Source of the DNA: Desulfurococcales archaeon | GTDB lineage: Archaea > Thermoproteota > Thermoprotei_A > Sulfolobales > WAQK01 | Length of the DNA stretch: 64,000 bases | NCBI GenBank assembly: GCA_027083135.1 | Contig: JALWQH010000016.1 | Coordinates: 1 to 64,000, forward strand | Direction: 5' to 3' | Shown here: positions 18,139-28,368 of the stretch, piece by piece | How the letters are laid out: every line of letters starts with the position of its first letter | Numbering within the stretch: position 1 is the stretch's first letter | Notes under the pieces: generated by a model | The model's database searches: none | Told to the model about the DNA's origin: nothing | The model's input: the letters and a program-made list of their open reading frames with translations, nothing else | Translations under genes and position numbers: made by a program

Positions 18139-18558
18139 CTATGCTTCCCGAGGCAGGGCGACCAGTATTTCAACCCTATCGCCATCCCTTAAACCCAGAG
18201 TTCCCCGCAGATAGTCTCTGGCTATTAGTTCAGCCACACTCCTATCGTATCCGGGGATCCTCGGCTCCACTATAAACACCTCTAATCCCTGAAGCCTGGC
18301 TGAATAACAATGAACCACAGATAATCCTGGGAACCCTCTTGGAGGAGGAATTATGAGGGGCTTCACCTCAGCCAGTATTCTCTCCCTACGCTTAACCTCA
18401 CCTGAGTCTAGGAGCCTTACATTAAGTGTCCCGGGATAAGGCCTGAAGCCCAGAATTCTCTCAAACTCCCTTGCATAGAGGTTGACGTATAGCTCCCCCT
18501 CCCCCTTACCCGACACCACTACCCCTCTAATAGCCTCGAAGCGCCTCCTATCCTCCAT
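18139..18558 (-). CDS. ribK: CTP-dependent riboflavin kinase (DUF120)
   Basis: IRGVVVSGKGEGELYVNLYAREFERILGFRPYPGTLNVRL; lacks the N-terminal HTH present in some archaeal homologs. Confidence 0.9.
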   Translation of the reverse strand: MEDRRRFEAIRGVVVSGKGEGELYVNLYAREFERILGFRPYPGTLNVRLLDSGEVKRRERILAEVKPLIIPPPRGFPGLSVVHCYSARLQGLEVFIVEPRIPGYDRSVAELIARDYLRGTLGLRDGDRVEILVALPREA

Positions 18559-18648
18559 TACCCCTCCCCAATGCTCTGAGCCTCCACCCTAATAAATGAC
18601 CTGTGTACAGATAGTTAGAAATTATTTCCCTGGAACCCTACTATAGAC

Positions 18649-19953
18649 GTGGGTGCATATATGCCTGGATTTGAATGGTACCTAGACTTCGTGGATAAGG
18701 AGTTCGAGCCGACAGAGAATCATATCATAGCCCTATTCAGGATCACCCCTGCTCCAGGCATAAGCCTGGAGGAGGCTGCTGGGAGAGTAGCGTCTGAAAG
18801 CTCCATAGGAACATGGACCACGCTTACCACGCTTACACCGGATATGAGGAGCCTCATGGCCAAGGCATACTGGTTTAACGGCCCCTACGTTAAGATAGCC
18901 TACCCCCTAGGCTTATTCGAGGAAGGAAGCCTGCCGCAGCTACTGAGCAGTGTGGCTGGAAACGTTTTCGGAATGAGAGCTCTCAGAGCCCTGAGGCTAG
19001 TTGACATAAGGTTTCCTGCAAAATATATTGAATACTTTAAGGGCCCACAGCATGGAGTGGAAGGTGTGCGGAGAATACTTGGGGTCAAAGATAGGCCGAT
19101 AACCGCAAGCGTCCCTAAGCCTAAGGTAGGCATGGATCCCCAGCAGTACGCTGAAGCAGCATATCAGGCCTGGAGCGGCGGCATAGATCTAGTCAAGGAT
19201 GATGAAAACCTGACAAGCATAAGTATAAACAGATTCGAGGATAGGTTGAAAGCAGTTATGAGGATGAGGGATAAGGCCGAAGCAGAAACGGGCGAGAGGA
19301 AAGGGTGGCTTGCAAATATAACTGGCGAGACAAGCGAGATGATTAGACGTGCGAAGCTTGTAGCAGATTACGGAAACCATTTCATAATGATAGACATATT
19401 GACTGCGGGATGGGCGGCCCTCCAAACCCTGAGAGATGTTGCAGAGGAGTATGGGCTTGCAATACATGCCCACAGAGCATTCCACGCCGCGTTCACTAGG
19501 AGTAAGAGGCATGGAGTAAGCATGTTGGTGGTAGCCAAGCTCGCCAGGCTTGTAGGAGTAGATCATATTCATGTAGGCACCCCTCTAGGCAAGATGGCTG
19601 CAACTAGGAGGGAGGTTCTTAGAATAAAGAACGCTATAACTGCGGGCAGAATAAGAGGGGGAAAGCTCATCTTAGGGCAGGACTGGCGATACATAAAACC
19701 CGTTGTCCCAGTGGCTTCAGGCGGCCTTCACCCGGGCCTCATTCCAAGGCTCATAGAGGTTATGGGGAGAAACATAATGATACAGGTTGGAGGAGGAGTA
19801 TGGGGGCATCCCCGGGGAGGAAGAGCAGGAGCAATTGCTGTGAGGCAAGCCATAGATGCTGCTATGAACAACGTGCCCCTAGAGGAGTACGCTGAAACAC
19901 ATGTTGAGCTTAGAGAAGCACTGGAGAAGTGGGGATACGTGAGGCCGAAGTAA
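18649..19953 (+). CDS. rbcL: RuBisCO large subunit, form III-like
   Basis: KPKVGMDPQQYAEAAYQAWSGGIDLVKDDENLTS, AIHAHRAFHAAFTR, DHIHVGTPLGKM, ASGGLHPG, QVGGGVWGHPRG; catalytic motifs present. Confidence 0.96.
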   Translation: MGAYMPGFEWYLDFVDKEFEPTENHIIALFRITPAPGISLEEAAGRVASESSIGTWTTLTTLTPDMRSLMAKAYWFNGPYVKIAYPLGLFEEGSLPQLLSSVAGNVFGMRALRALRLVDIRFPAKYIEYFKGPQHGVEGVRRILGVKDRPITASVPKPKVGMDPQQYAEAAYQAWSGGIDLVKDDENLTSISINRFEDRLKAVMRMRDKAEAETGERKGWLANITGETSEMIRRAKLVADYGNHFIMIDILTAGWAALQTLRDVAEEYGLAIHAHRAFHAAFTRSKRHGVSMLVVAKLARLVGVDHIHVGTPLGKMAATRREVLRIKNAITAGRIRGGKLILGQDWRYIKPVVPVASGGLHPGLIPRLIEVMGRNIMIQVGGGVWGHPRGGRAGAIAVRQAIDAAMNNVPLEEYAETHVELREALEKWGYVRPK

Positions 19954-20891
19954 GGTTGACCAGGCTTCCAGCACCACTAGCAGCAGCGGCTCTTGCAAGC
20001 GGCATAGGCTTAGAGCCTCTAGCATCACCTAAGCCGGGAAACACTCATAGATTCAGGGAGAAGCCTGACGCCAGGCTGAGGGACTTCGTAACCTCAGGCA
20101 TAGCTGCCGCGCCTATTCTGCATGCCCTCATGTCCAGGGGGGAGACAAGCATCGGGGCATACATATATGGGGTGGCAGTATATACGGTGAGGCTTCATGG
20201 AGGGGGAAACACAAGCCTGGGAACAGCAATGCTGCTTGCCCCCCTAGCCTCATCTCTGGCAGCCTCTGGAATGGTTTTCAGAGGTGTTCCACAGCTATGC
20301 AGGGATGCCAGCATGAGGGTGAGAAACACTGGTGTCAGGGATGCCTTATACTTCTATAAGGCTCTCAGAGAGCTAAGGCCATCCTACATAGATCCAGAGT
20401 ACAGGAGGCTTCCAAGCATACTGGATGAAAGCTACGAGGAGAAATTACGGGAGAGAGAGGTGACTCTGAGAAGAGTCCTGGAGGAAGCCGAGGCATGGGA
20501 TCCCGTGTCACGCAATATGCTTCACGACTACTATGAGGCGCTAGAAGTGTACACCATGCTAAGGGAGAAATGGGGGAGTAGGGATTGGGAGAAACATGTG
20601 GTGGACGCGTATCTCACGCTTCTCTCAGCTAGGCCTGATGGACTAGTATATGTTAAGCATGGCTTGGAGGAGGCTTTAAGGGTGATGAGGATGGCCTACA
20701 AGGCCATGATGCTGGGAGGCCCCTGGAATAGGAGGGGGGCAAGGTATCTGAGATTCATGGATACTATGCTAGGGAAAAGCGGGGTGAATCCAGGCTCCAC
20801 TGCAGATATTGTAGCAGTAGGCGTCTCTCTAGTTTTACTGGACCGGCTAGCAGGACTAGTGGATTCTGGGAGGCTCGCCGAGAACATGTGA
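19929..20891 (+). CDS. CitG/MdcB-like triphosphoribosyl-dephospho-CoA synthase family protein
   Basis: LASGIGLEPLASPKPGNTHRFREKPDARLRDFVTSGIAAAPIL, GGGNTSLGTAMLLAPLA; start may lie just after the rbcL stop. Confidence 0.8.
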   Translation: MGIREAEVRLTRLPAPLAAAALASGIGLEPLASPKPGNTHRFREKPDARLRDFVTSGIAAAPILHALMSRGETSIGAYIYGVAVYTVRLHGGGNTSLGTAMLLAPLASSLAASGMVFRGVPQLCRDASMRVRNTGVRDALYFYKALRELRPSYIDPEYRRLPSILDESYEEKLREREVTLRRVLEEAEAWDPVSRNMLHDYYEALEVYTMLREKWGSRDWEKHVVDAYLTLLSARPDGLVYVKHGLEEALRVMRMAYKAMMLGGPWNRRGARYLRFMDTMLGKSGVNPGSTADIVAVGVSLVLLDRLAGLVDSGRLAENM

Positions 20892-21245
20892 AAGAAGCTT
20901 GTTGAGCCTAGATGCAATTTCCCCTACAGCCTCTCCCCTACTACTCTCCAGGGCGCTGGGCAGGTATTCCTCTAGGAGGCCTAGACATAAAGGCAGTATC
21001 TCGTAGAGTAGGAGGCCTGCAACCTCGGCTTCAATCTCCTTGAGATCAGCCTTCATAATGGCCTCCGCCACTATGCTTGGAGGAGGGTCAAGGCTTCCGG
21101 AAAGGTAGCGTGATATAGTTGATCTACTCCTACCTACAAGCTCTGCAAGCCTGCCTGCACCAGTATTCTCAGCTATGATCCCCAACATGTTTCTCCTAGC
21201 CTCAGAACTCATGATCCCTGCAGCCTTCTCTAGCTCCCCCCTCAC
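20856..21245 (-). CDS. HTH transcriptional regulator
   Basis: GRLAELVGRSRSTISRYLSGSLDPPPSIVAEAI HTH; overlaps USP gene start. Confidence 0.7.
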   Translation of the reverse strand: MRGELEKAAGIMSSEARRNMLGIIAENTGAGRLAELVGRSRSTISRYLSGSLDPPPSIVAEAIMKADLKEIEAEVAGLLLYEILPLCLGLLEEYLPSALESSRGEAVGEIASRLNKLLSHVLGEPPRIH

Positions 21246-21670
21246 CTCACAACCACCACTGTTACCGGGGCATGGGTTACTAGGGATAGTGCTGTGCTAC
21301 CCACCTGTATATCCTCGCTGACAGTCGTCCCCCTAGCACCTATTATTACTGCATCATAGCCTCCCTCATAAACCTCCTCCAATATTTCACTTGCAACGCT
21401 GCTGCTTCTAGGGCTGCATACACGCTCCTTAAACTCCACGTGCACAGGCTTCTTAGATGCTCTGCGCTTAGCCTTCTCTAAGACTCCCTCATCTCCAAGC
21501 CCCTCCACCCTTACGTGAAGCACAGTTATCCGTGAACCATACCTACGGGCGAAATCCAGGGCTAAGTCGAGGGCGAAGAGACTTGACTCAGAGCCGTCTA
21601 CAGGGACAAGTATTCTCCGAAACCTGAAGCTTATTTCATAGGTTGGCTCCCTATAGTAGCTCTGCTCCAA
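21242..21670 (-). CDS. Universal stress protein family
   Basis: FRRILVPVDGSESSLFALDLALDFARRYGSRITVLHV...YDAVIIGARGTTVSEDIQVGSTALSLVTHAPVTVVVV. Confidence 0.93.
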   Translation of the reverse strand: MEQSYYREPTYEISFRFRRILVPVDGSESSLFALDLALDFARRYGSRITVLHVRVEGLGDEGVLEKAKRRASKKPVHVEFKERVCSPRSSSVASEILEEVYEGGYDAVIIGARGTTVSEDIQVGSTALSLVTHAPVTVVVVR

Positions 21671-21671
21671 G

Positions 21672-22700
21672 CTACCACCACCTCTTCAGCCCGAGTGTGG
21701 AGTCCGTCTTAGAAATGCTTTCCCAGGGATCGCTTGCAAGGGATGCGGCAGCTCTTATTGCATCAATGTTCTCGGGGATAACTATTGATTCCTGGTGTAC
21801 GGCTTGGAACAGCATGACCTCATCTCCATCAACCCTGATAGAGTCCGCCCATACTATTAGCTCAGGTATATCGCCTCTAGGCCTCCCTTGATCCCTAGCT
21901 ATCTCAGCGAGCTCCGCAGTGCTCCTAACCCCTGTTTTCCCCGAGTCTACTAGAATTATCCTTGGAGCCTGCTCCAAGATCCCTATAATCTCAGATACAC
22001 CCGTGTTTCTCTTAAGCCTAGCTATAACGGTATGAACATGCATCAGTGTTGTAGGCACAACAACCGCGGCTGTAGCTATGTCAAGCCAGGGGAGGACGGT
22101 CTTCACATCGACTCCATGATGGCTTGGAAGACTAGGTGGGTTAAGTATTATTGCGTTTACGGGCCCCTTCCCCACCTCTTTGGGATCAGCGGCTCTCCTA
22201 GCTATCACCGCCCTGACGCTTCTAACACCTATCTCCCTGTTCAACACGCATATCAGTCTCAGCAGCCCTGTAGTATTGCATGACACCACCCTCAGGCTAC
22301 TCTTACCCAGGGCCTCAGCATAATTGCATAGGCTGTTGAAAGATGCTTCAGCCACGCTGGGCTTCTCTCCTCCCTGGAACACTGCTTTGACACCGTGCTT
22401 CACGTACAGCGGCTTATATTTTGCTCCAACCCCTCCAGGAGTAGCGTCGACCACTATGTCTGACTTACTGATCATCTCCTCTATGGTGCCTGAGACCCGT
22501 ATCCCCTTCTGCTCGAACTCCTCCTCTCTTCCCTCAGGCACGTATAGCTTGTAGCCTTTCCCAGCAGCAGCTAATGCCTCATAGTTCGGCCTAGTCTTAG
22601 AGACGCCTACAAGGAGCATATCGTCTTGAAGTGTAATAGCATCAGCCACTCTTTTACCAATGGTTCCATACCCGTTTACAGCTACCCTCACTCTAGGCAC
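21672..22700 (-). CDS. gap: Archaeal glyceraldehyde-3-phosphate dehydrogenase (phosphorylating)
   Basis: [51 protein letters not shown]. Confidence 0.97.
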   Translation of the reverse strand: MPRVRVAVNGYGTIGKRVADAITLQDDMLLVGVSKTRPNYEALAAAGKGYKLYVPEGREEEFEQKGIRVSGTIEEMISKSDIVVDATPGGVGAKYKPLYVKHGVKAVFQGGEKPSVAEASFNSLCNYAEALGKSSLRVVSCNTTGLLRLICVLNREIGVRSVRAVIARRAADPKEVGKGPVNAIILNPPSLPSHHGVDVKTVLPWLDIATAAVVVPTTLMHVHTVIARLKRNTGVSEIIGILEQAPRIILVDSGKTGVRSTAELAEIARDQGRPRGDIPELIVWADSIRVDGDEVMLFQAVHQESIVIPENIDAIRAAASLASDPWESISKTDSTLGLKRWW

Positions 22701-23943
22701 CTCTACTCACCTCCAGGAATTTTTCAGCCGAGGCCTTCAAGGCCTCTAAGGCCGGCAGAGGCTCTCCGGCCAGGAAGAGGAGGAGTGCACCGCCACCTGT
22801 GCTGAGGTGGCCTGCACTGTTAAGCATTCCAAGCTCTGATACAACTGCTGTTAGATGCCCTCCTCCAAATATAGTATATGCTCCTGAGCTGAGGGCTAGC
22901 CTAACGATCTCGACTGTCCCCCTCTTAAACCTTGGATCCTCCATGACTCCTGCAGGCCCCCTTACAACCACTATTCTAGCCTCCCTCATCAGCTCCCCGT
23001 AGATCTTCAAGGTATTTTCACCCACATCCCTTATCAGGCCGGTAACCCTGTATGCAGGCTGCTCCTCCACTCTCCCATCATCGAGTAGAACTTTGAAGTC
23101 AACGGGTGTTTCTATAGGTGCTCCCTGGAGCAGCACTCTCCTAGCCCTCGGCACAAGCGATAATATGCCCTTCTCCTCCAGGAAGGACATGTTCCTCACT
23201 CCAAGATCTATTCCCTTAGCTGCTAGGAAGAGTTCTGCGACCAGGCCTGTGGTAAGTATTCTTTCAGCCACCCTCCTCCTAGCCAGATGCTCTATTATTC
23301 TAAGGGAGTCATGCACCTTGCCCCCTCCAAGCACGAAGACCTTTGGGGTTTCCCCGGGGTCGAAGGCTTTTGAAAGGGCTTTAACCTCCTTCTCCATGAG
23401 CCTCCCTGCAGCTGAGGGTAATACTAGGGGGAAGCCCACGAGGGTGGGCTGGCTTCTATGAGCCGTTGCAAACGCATCGTTGACATAGTAATTGAAGAGA
23501 GGTGCAAGCTTCCTAACGATGAATGTATTCGCCTGGCTTTCAGGTATAGCTTCTATGGTCTCCTCCGAGATGAGTCTAGTGTTCTCTAAGAGCAGTATCT
23601 CCCCGCCCCGCAGCCTCCTAATAGCCTCTCTGGCTGCAGGGCCTATTACATCGTCTATGAAGCCCACATTCATTCCCAAGTGTTTTTCGAGGAGCCTTGC
23701 ATGGCCTTCAAGACTGGTAAAGTCAGGTGTCCCAGGCCTCCCTTGATGGGAGGCTAGGACAACGGCATTTCCCCTTTCAGCAAGCTCCCTGATGGTCGGT
23801 ATATGTGCCTTAATCCTAGTGTCGTCCAATATTCTACCTGACCCTGGATCTATGGGGCTATTGATATCTATCCTCACAAGCACCTTGCTATTATCTAATG
23901 GGAGGTCATCCATAGTGGGGATGCGTGGAACCTCTACTACCAA
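22693..23943 (-). CDS. pgk: Phosphoglycerate kinase
   Basis: [79 protein letters not shown]. Confidence 0.97.
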   Translation of the reverse strand: MVVEVPRIPTMDDLPLDNSKVLVRIDINSPIDPGSGRILDDTRIKAHIPTIRELAERGNAVVLASHQGRPGTPDFTSLEGHARLLEKHLGMNVGFIDDVIGPAAREAIRRLRGGEILLLENTRLISEETIEAIPESQANTFIVRKLAPLFNYYVNDAFATAHRSQPTLVGFPLVLPSAAGRLMEKEVKALSKAFDPGETPKVFVLGGGKVHDSLRIIEHLARRRVAERILTTGLVAELFLAAKGIDLGVRNMSFLEEKGILSLVPRARRVLLQGAPIETPVDFKVLLDDGRVEEQPAYRVTGLIRDVGENTLKIYGELMREARIVVVRGPAGVMEDPRFKRGTVEIVRLALSSGAYTIFGGGHLTAVVSELGMLNSAGHLSTGGGALLLFLAGEPLPALEALKASAEKFLEVSRGA

Positions 23944-23994
23944 TAACGCGCCCCAAGCCTTGTAAGATAATTGCTGATTAAAGATTTTCCGTGG

Positions 23995-25242
23995 CTATTT
24001 CTCCCAGACCTCTGCCTCCGCTCCAAGCAGTTCAGCGAAGCTCACAGCCTCCTCCACCCTCCTCCCAATAATCATCACATAGTGGTTACCCAGGGGATCC
24101 TCAGCTAACTTACGGGTGAACCCCCTAGGCACCCTCAGCAATATCTGGGTTCTGCATTGATGCCTGCTCCACCCACCGCTCCTCATAACATCAGCTACAA
24201 CTATATGGGCTCTGTTGAGCCTCCTTGAAATCCTGAAGAGGGTAACAGTATGTATTCCAGGCCTCAGCACGCCTTCAACTCCCACACCCATACCTGACTC
24301 GAAATGCGATCTAAGCCTATAGTGGGAGAGCAGGGCGAAAGGTATGGTGCAGTGAGCCAGCACAACCTCGCTGTCACCCAGCATGGCTATGTTCCCTATG
24401 AATCCAGGAGAACCCGACGCGGCTCTAGCCAGGCTGAGCCCTAAGAGCGACACTACGTCCCCCTCGCATCCAGCTACATAGCCCTCACTGTTAAGCATGG
24501 CAAGCGTCAGGCACGCAGTTGTGCCAAGCCTCGATATTATATCGAAGCACCTCACAGTAAACACCTTTACACCCCGCTCATCAAGTATCGAGCGGATAGC
24601 CATGTATAGTCTAAGGGCATCGAGAACATCCTCCTCTGAAGGCTCAACCACCTCTATGCTTCTAAGCCTGGCTAGCAGGCTTGAAGCCTCATGCCTGCTT
24701 ATGGATCCGTATCTGCGGTAAACCTCACTTAAGCCTATGGTGACAAGCCTTACTCCAAGCCTCTCGAGCAGTCTTCTCGGAGGAGTGCTTGCCACAAGCC
24801 ATTCTGAAGGAGGGCCTAGGAGAACCACGCCTCCCCTCAAATAGTCCAGAGCCCTAAGTCCAACGGCATAGCTGGCAACAGCTCTGCGAAGCCCCGTGTC
24901 ACTGGCTGGAATAAGCCTTATCTTGAAGCCCTCCTCCCTAAGCCTTGCAAGAACCTCCAGCGATGCTGCTAGGGAATTGAACCTTGAGTGCGCTATGAGA
25001 AGCGGGGGTGAGAACCTTCTAGCAGCCTCCAGCACAACATGCTCCGTGCCTCCTGTGGCAACGAATATTCCTAGCTTGGCTCCCTTACCCTCCAGCCTCT
25101 TAAGATCATCTATGCTGGTGGCAATGCTTTCATCAACATCGACGAGATCTCCCAGCCTGATCTGAAGCTCATCGATGTATCTCCCTACAACAGCCTTATC
25201 GCTTAGAGGCGAGGCGATAGTCATAATAATAGGCCTGAGCAA
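23995..25242 (-). CDS. L-fucose/arabinose isomerase-like protein
   Basis: FVATGGTEHVVLEAA, PLLIAHSRFNSLAASLEVLARLREEG, FTVRCFDIISRLGTTACLTLAMLNSEGYVAGCEGDVVSLLGLSLARAASG. Confidence 0.6.
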   Translation of the reverse strand: MLRPIIMTIASPLSDKAVVGRYIDELQIRLGDLVDVDESIATSIDDLKRLEGKGAKLGIFVATGGTEHVVLEAARRFSPPLLIAHSRFNSLAASLEVLARLREEGFKIRLIPASDTGLRRAVASYAVGLRALDYLRGGVVLLGPPSEWLVASTPPRRLLERLGVRLVTIGLSEVYRRYGSISRHEASSLLARLRSIEVVEPSEEDVLDALRLYMAIRSILDERGVKVFTVRCFDIISRLGTTACLTLAMLNSEGYVAGCEGDVVSLLGLSLARAASGSPGFIGNIAMLGDSEVVLAHCTIPFALLSHYRLRSHFESGMGVGVEGVLRPGIHTVTLFRISRRLNRAHIVVADVMRSGGWSRHQCRTQILLRVPRGFTRKLAEDPLGNHYVMIIGRRVEEAVSFAELLGAEAEVWEK

Positions 25243-25356
25243 TCATTGCACCAATAATACTTACACACCCGTAAAATTAATCCTTGCCGAAAGAGCTGTG
25301 CATAGCTCTCTTCAGCTAAGAATAGTGGAAAAATATGGGTGATTTTAGCTATGCTA

Positions 25357-26679
25357 CTATTTCTTCTTCACGAATGGTACTGCTAGGGCGATTATCGATA
25401 ATATTAGGGCTATTGCTCCCAGCGCAGTGGCCGTGGATGCGCTGCTAGAGGCGCTCTTAGCCTTATCATATGCCTGTGACGCTGTCTGAGAAACCTTGGA
25501 TACACTGCTGCTAAGCCCTGAAACCTTACTTTCAAGGCTTGAAACCTTACCCTCAAGGCCGCTGACCTTGCTGTTAAGCCCGTTAACAGTGTTCTCAAGC
25601 CCTGAAACCTTGCCTGCAAGCCCGCTGACAGTTTGGTTCAGCTGTCCAACCTGGCTTGACACATTAGCTATTTCCTCAACTCCCCTGAGCTCCCCCATGA
25701 GGCCCGTAGCCCAGAGGAGGATGTTCCTAATGAACCTGGGGCCGTCGAGCTGTATTCCATAATACGAATATGTCACCATGGGCTGATAGTCGCCGTAGGG
25801 GCTCTCACCGCTAACGATTATTACATCCTTATTATTGACGACCTCTGCTGCAAGCAGGACGAACCTGCCTGTATCACCTACATGATAGGCCATGCCTAGG
25901 CGGCCGGGTGCTCCAGGGGCGCTGGGCTGATGCTCCACTATCCTGGCCTGATCAGATGTCCACACTATCCTGTAAACATCGTCGGGCTTACTATTGGTGA
26001 GGCTATGCCAGTTGCCATTCTTATCAATCCATGCTACTGCTCCAGGCCCGTGCATCAAGACCTTATGGGCACCGTATGCGAGGAATGCTACAGGCTTATC
26101 AGGCTCCACTAGCCCTACAACCCTGTATGGTTTGCCTGCATTACTCACCGGATCCTCGACGCTCACATAGTCGTGCCTGAGATCGGAGCCTAGGGCTTCC
26201 AGCACAGCGTTATTAGCGTTCATAGCTATCTCGAGGTTTCCTCCCTGGGCAGGATAGTCGCTGTCGCCTGCAAACCATATGGCCCTCCTACCCAGGTGCT
26301 TGGATGTCCACCAATCCTTGATCGCGTTTATTTCATCCTGGGTGAACTCTGCTGTAGGCTGCCCTATGATAATCATGTCCACGCTATCCTTAACTGCCGC
26401 GAAGTCGTCTCCAGCGAAGCCTCCTACAAGTATCTTGGTAGCCTTGCTCACAATGTCTTGAGGCAAGCTCTGCGCGGCTGTCTGGTCGGAGACCATCACA
26501 TACCAGTAGGCTTCGGGAAATATGCTCATTATCATGTCGAGGCCTCCAGGGTTCTCGCCGTGAGATAGGTCTACGAGTATGACTGGGCCAGGCATCCTGG
26601 CAGCATAGGCAGGCATCGCTGCGACGAATAATACTGCTATTACTATGCTTGAAAAGAGCAGAGAGGCTGCCTTCTTCAC
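25357..26679 (-). CDS. Exported, C-terminally membrane-anchored coiled-coil surface protein
   Basis: Signal peptide, C-terminal heptads VSGLEGKVSSLESKVSGLSSS, terminal TM helix and KKK tail. Confidence 0.7.
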   Translation of the reverse strand: MKKAASLLFSSIVIAVLFVAAMPAYAARMPGPVILVDLSHGENPGGLDMIMSIFPEAYWYVMVSDQTAAQSLPQDIVSKATKILVGGFAGDDFAAVKDSVDMIIIGQPTAEFTQDEINAIKDWWTSKHLGRRAIWFAGDSDYPAQGGNLEIAMNANNAVLEALGSDLRHDYVSVEDPVSNAGKPYRVVGLVEPDKPVAFLAYGAHKVLMHGPGAVAWIDKNGNWHSLTNSKPDDVYRIVWTSDQARIVEHQPSAPGAPGRLGMAYHVGDTGRFVLLAAEVVNNKDVIIVSGESPYGDYQPMVTYSYYGIQLDGPRFIRNILLWATGLMGELRGVEEIANVSSQVGQLNQTVSGLAGKVSGLENTVNGLNSKVSGLEGKVSSLESKVSGLSSSVSKVSQTASQAYDKAKSASSSASTATALGAIALILSIIALAVPFVKKK

Positions 26680-26808
26680 AATTACACCTCTGCCGTGCTC
26701 TATGGATGGGCCTTTATTTATCTTTTATTTATCATGCGTGATCATCGATGAAGAACAAACTTATTTTGAAATACCAGGTAACTGTCGGATTAGAGGTGAA
26801 ATAGTCCT

Positions 26809-28365
26809 ATGAGGAGGAAACGTTCACTAAGCGCAACTGCGGCGGCAGTGATCATTGTTGTAATAATAGTGGTCGGCGCAGCTGCTTTCCTCTTGTCTCA
26901 GCGTGGAGGAGGCAAGACAACCACGACTACTCCGACTACCACTACGACCACTACGACCAGCACGAGCACAACCACAACAACCACCACCAGCACCACCAGC
27001 ACCACAACAACTAGTACTAGTGTTGCAGCCACTACAACTACCACAACAACTTCGGGTAAAGGGATAACGCTCGTTATTCTGACGAGGCATCCTGGAGACA
27101 TTATAGATAAGGCTAGGATAGCCTTCCTTAAGAGCGATATAGCTAAGAAGTATAATATAAAGGAGCTTAAATTCATCCAGCTTCCGCCAGGGCTTTGGGA
27201 GAGCTACATTAAGTCAACGCCTGTCGACGTGGCGTGGGGTGGAGGTCCAACGCTCTTTGACATGCTTTACATGGATGGATATCTAGCACCCCTGACAAGC
27301 GACATAGCGTTAAAGGCTGCCTCCCAGATACCAGACGTGCTTGCAGGTTCACCTATGAAGAGGGTTGGCAAGGATGGTAAGCTATACTGGGTTGCAGCAG
27401 CCATAGCATCCTTCGGCTTCACCGTCCATACGAAGCTGGCTAAACAAGTAGGCCTCCAAATACCTCAGAGCTGGAAGGATCTAGCATCAATAAACCTAGG
27501 CGAAATACTCGTAAAATACGGTAAACCTGCACTAGGCATAGCTGATCCCACGGCAAGCACGAGTAACACTAGGATGTATGAGATCATATTGCAGGCATAT
27601 GGATGGGATGAGGGTTGGAGAACCCTAACCCTCATGGCCGCCAATGCTCACATCTATAGCGGCAGCGGGGATGTAAGGGATGCCGTGATAAGAGGTGAGA
27701 GAGTAGTAGGCATAACCATAGACTTCTACGGCTATACCGCGCATATGGAGGAGCCTGCATGCGAGTACATAGCCCCTAAGGGAGAAACAATTGTGAACGG
27801 AGATCCAATAGCCCTTGTATCAAACTCGAAGCATCCTGAGGCTGCCCAGGCCTTCATAGCATGGGTCCTGACAGACGGCCAGAAAGTATGGCTGGACCCA
27901 GATATCAATAGGCTGCCAGCCAACCCCAATGTATTCAAGACTCCTGAAGGGCAGAAGAGGCAGGACCTCTACCAGGAGTATGAGAAGATGCTGCATGCCA
28001 AGAGCATGAAGTTCAATGATACCCTGGCCCTAGAATACGAATATGCTATGCAGCTGTACTTTAAGGCAACCCTAGTGGATGCCCACAGCCACCTCCAGAA
28101 CGCATGGATAGCGCTGCTTAAAGCATATATGAATAAGAAGATCAGTGATGCAAAGTTCAAGGAACTTGAAGACAAGCTGACGAGCCTACCTGTATTCAAG
28201 GATCCAGTCACAGGCAAGGAGGTCAAGTTCACCCAGGACTATGCTATAAGCATAAACAACAGATTGAAGAAAGACCAGGCATTTAAGAGCGAGATAATGA
28301 GCAGGTGGCGTGAAGCAGCTATAGCTAAATACGACGAGGTATATAAGGCGGTTTCAGGAGGCTAG
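26809..28365 (+). CDS. ABC transporter solute-binding protein with Thr/Ser-rich stalk
   Basis: N-terminal TM anchor, Thr-rich linker, SBP fold-like sequence (VDVAWGGGPTLFDMLYMDGYLAPL); upstream of permease and ATPase genes. Confidence 0.85.
   Translation: MRRKRSLSATAAAVIIVVIIVVGAAAFLLSQRGGGKTTTTTPTTTTTTTTSTSTTTTTTTSTTSTTTTSTSVAATTTTTTTSGKGITLVILTRHPGDIIDKARIAFLKSDIAKKYNIKELKFIQLPPGLWESYIKSTPVDVAWGGGPTLFDMLYMDGYLAPLTSDIALKAASQIPDVLAGSPMKRVGKDGKLYWVAAAIASFGFTVHTKLAKQVGLQIPQSWKDLASINLGEILVKYGKPALGIADPTASTSNTRMYEIILQAYGWDEGWRTLTLMAANAHIYSGSGDVRDAVIRGERVVGITIDFYGYTAHMEEPACEYIAPKGETIVNGDPIALVSNSKHPEAAQAFIAWVLTDGQKVWLDPDINRLPANPNVFKTPEGQKRQDLYQEYEKMLHAKSMKFNDTLALEYEYAMQLYFKATLVDAHSHLQNAWIALLKAYMNKKISDAKFKELEDKLTSLPVFKDPVTGKEVKFTQDYAISINNRLKKDQAFKSEIMSRWREAAIAKYDEVYKAVSGG
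26915..27013. repeat. 99-bp direct repeat, copy 1 (Thr/Ser-rich linker of SBP)
   Basis: 98/99 identical to 33311-33409. Confidence 0.95.
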
Positions 28366-28368
28366 AGG

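Noticed and set aside
19189-19572. 127-aa minus ORF inside rbcL
   Set aside because: Antisense to conserved RuBisCO motifs
26917-27060. Thr-codon run as a possible microsatellite or CRISPR-like repeat
   Set aside because: In frame within a coding stalk; no spacer/repeat periodicity
26898-27176. Val-rich antisense ORF (VVVVVVVGVVVV), with a counterpart at 33174-33446
   Set aside because: Both are frame mirrors of the Thr-rich (ACN) linkers on the plus strand, not genes
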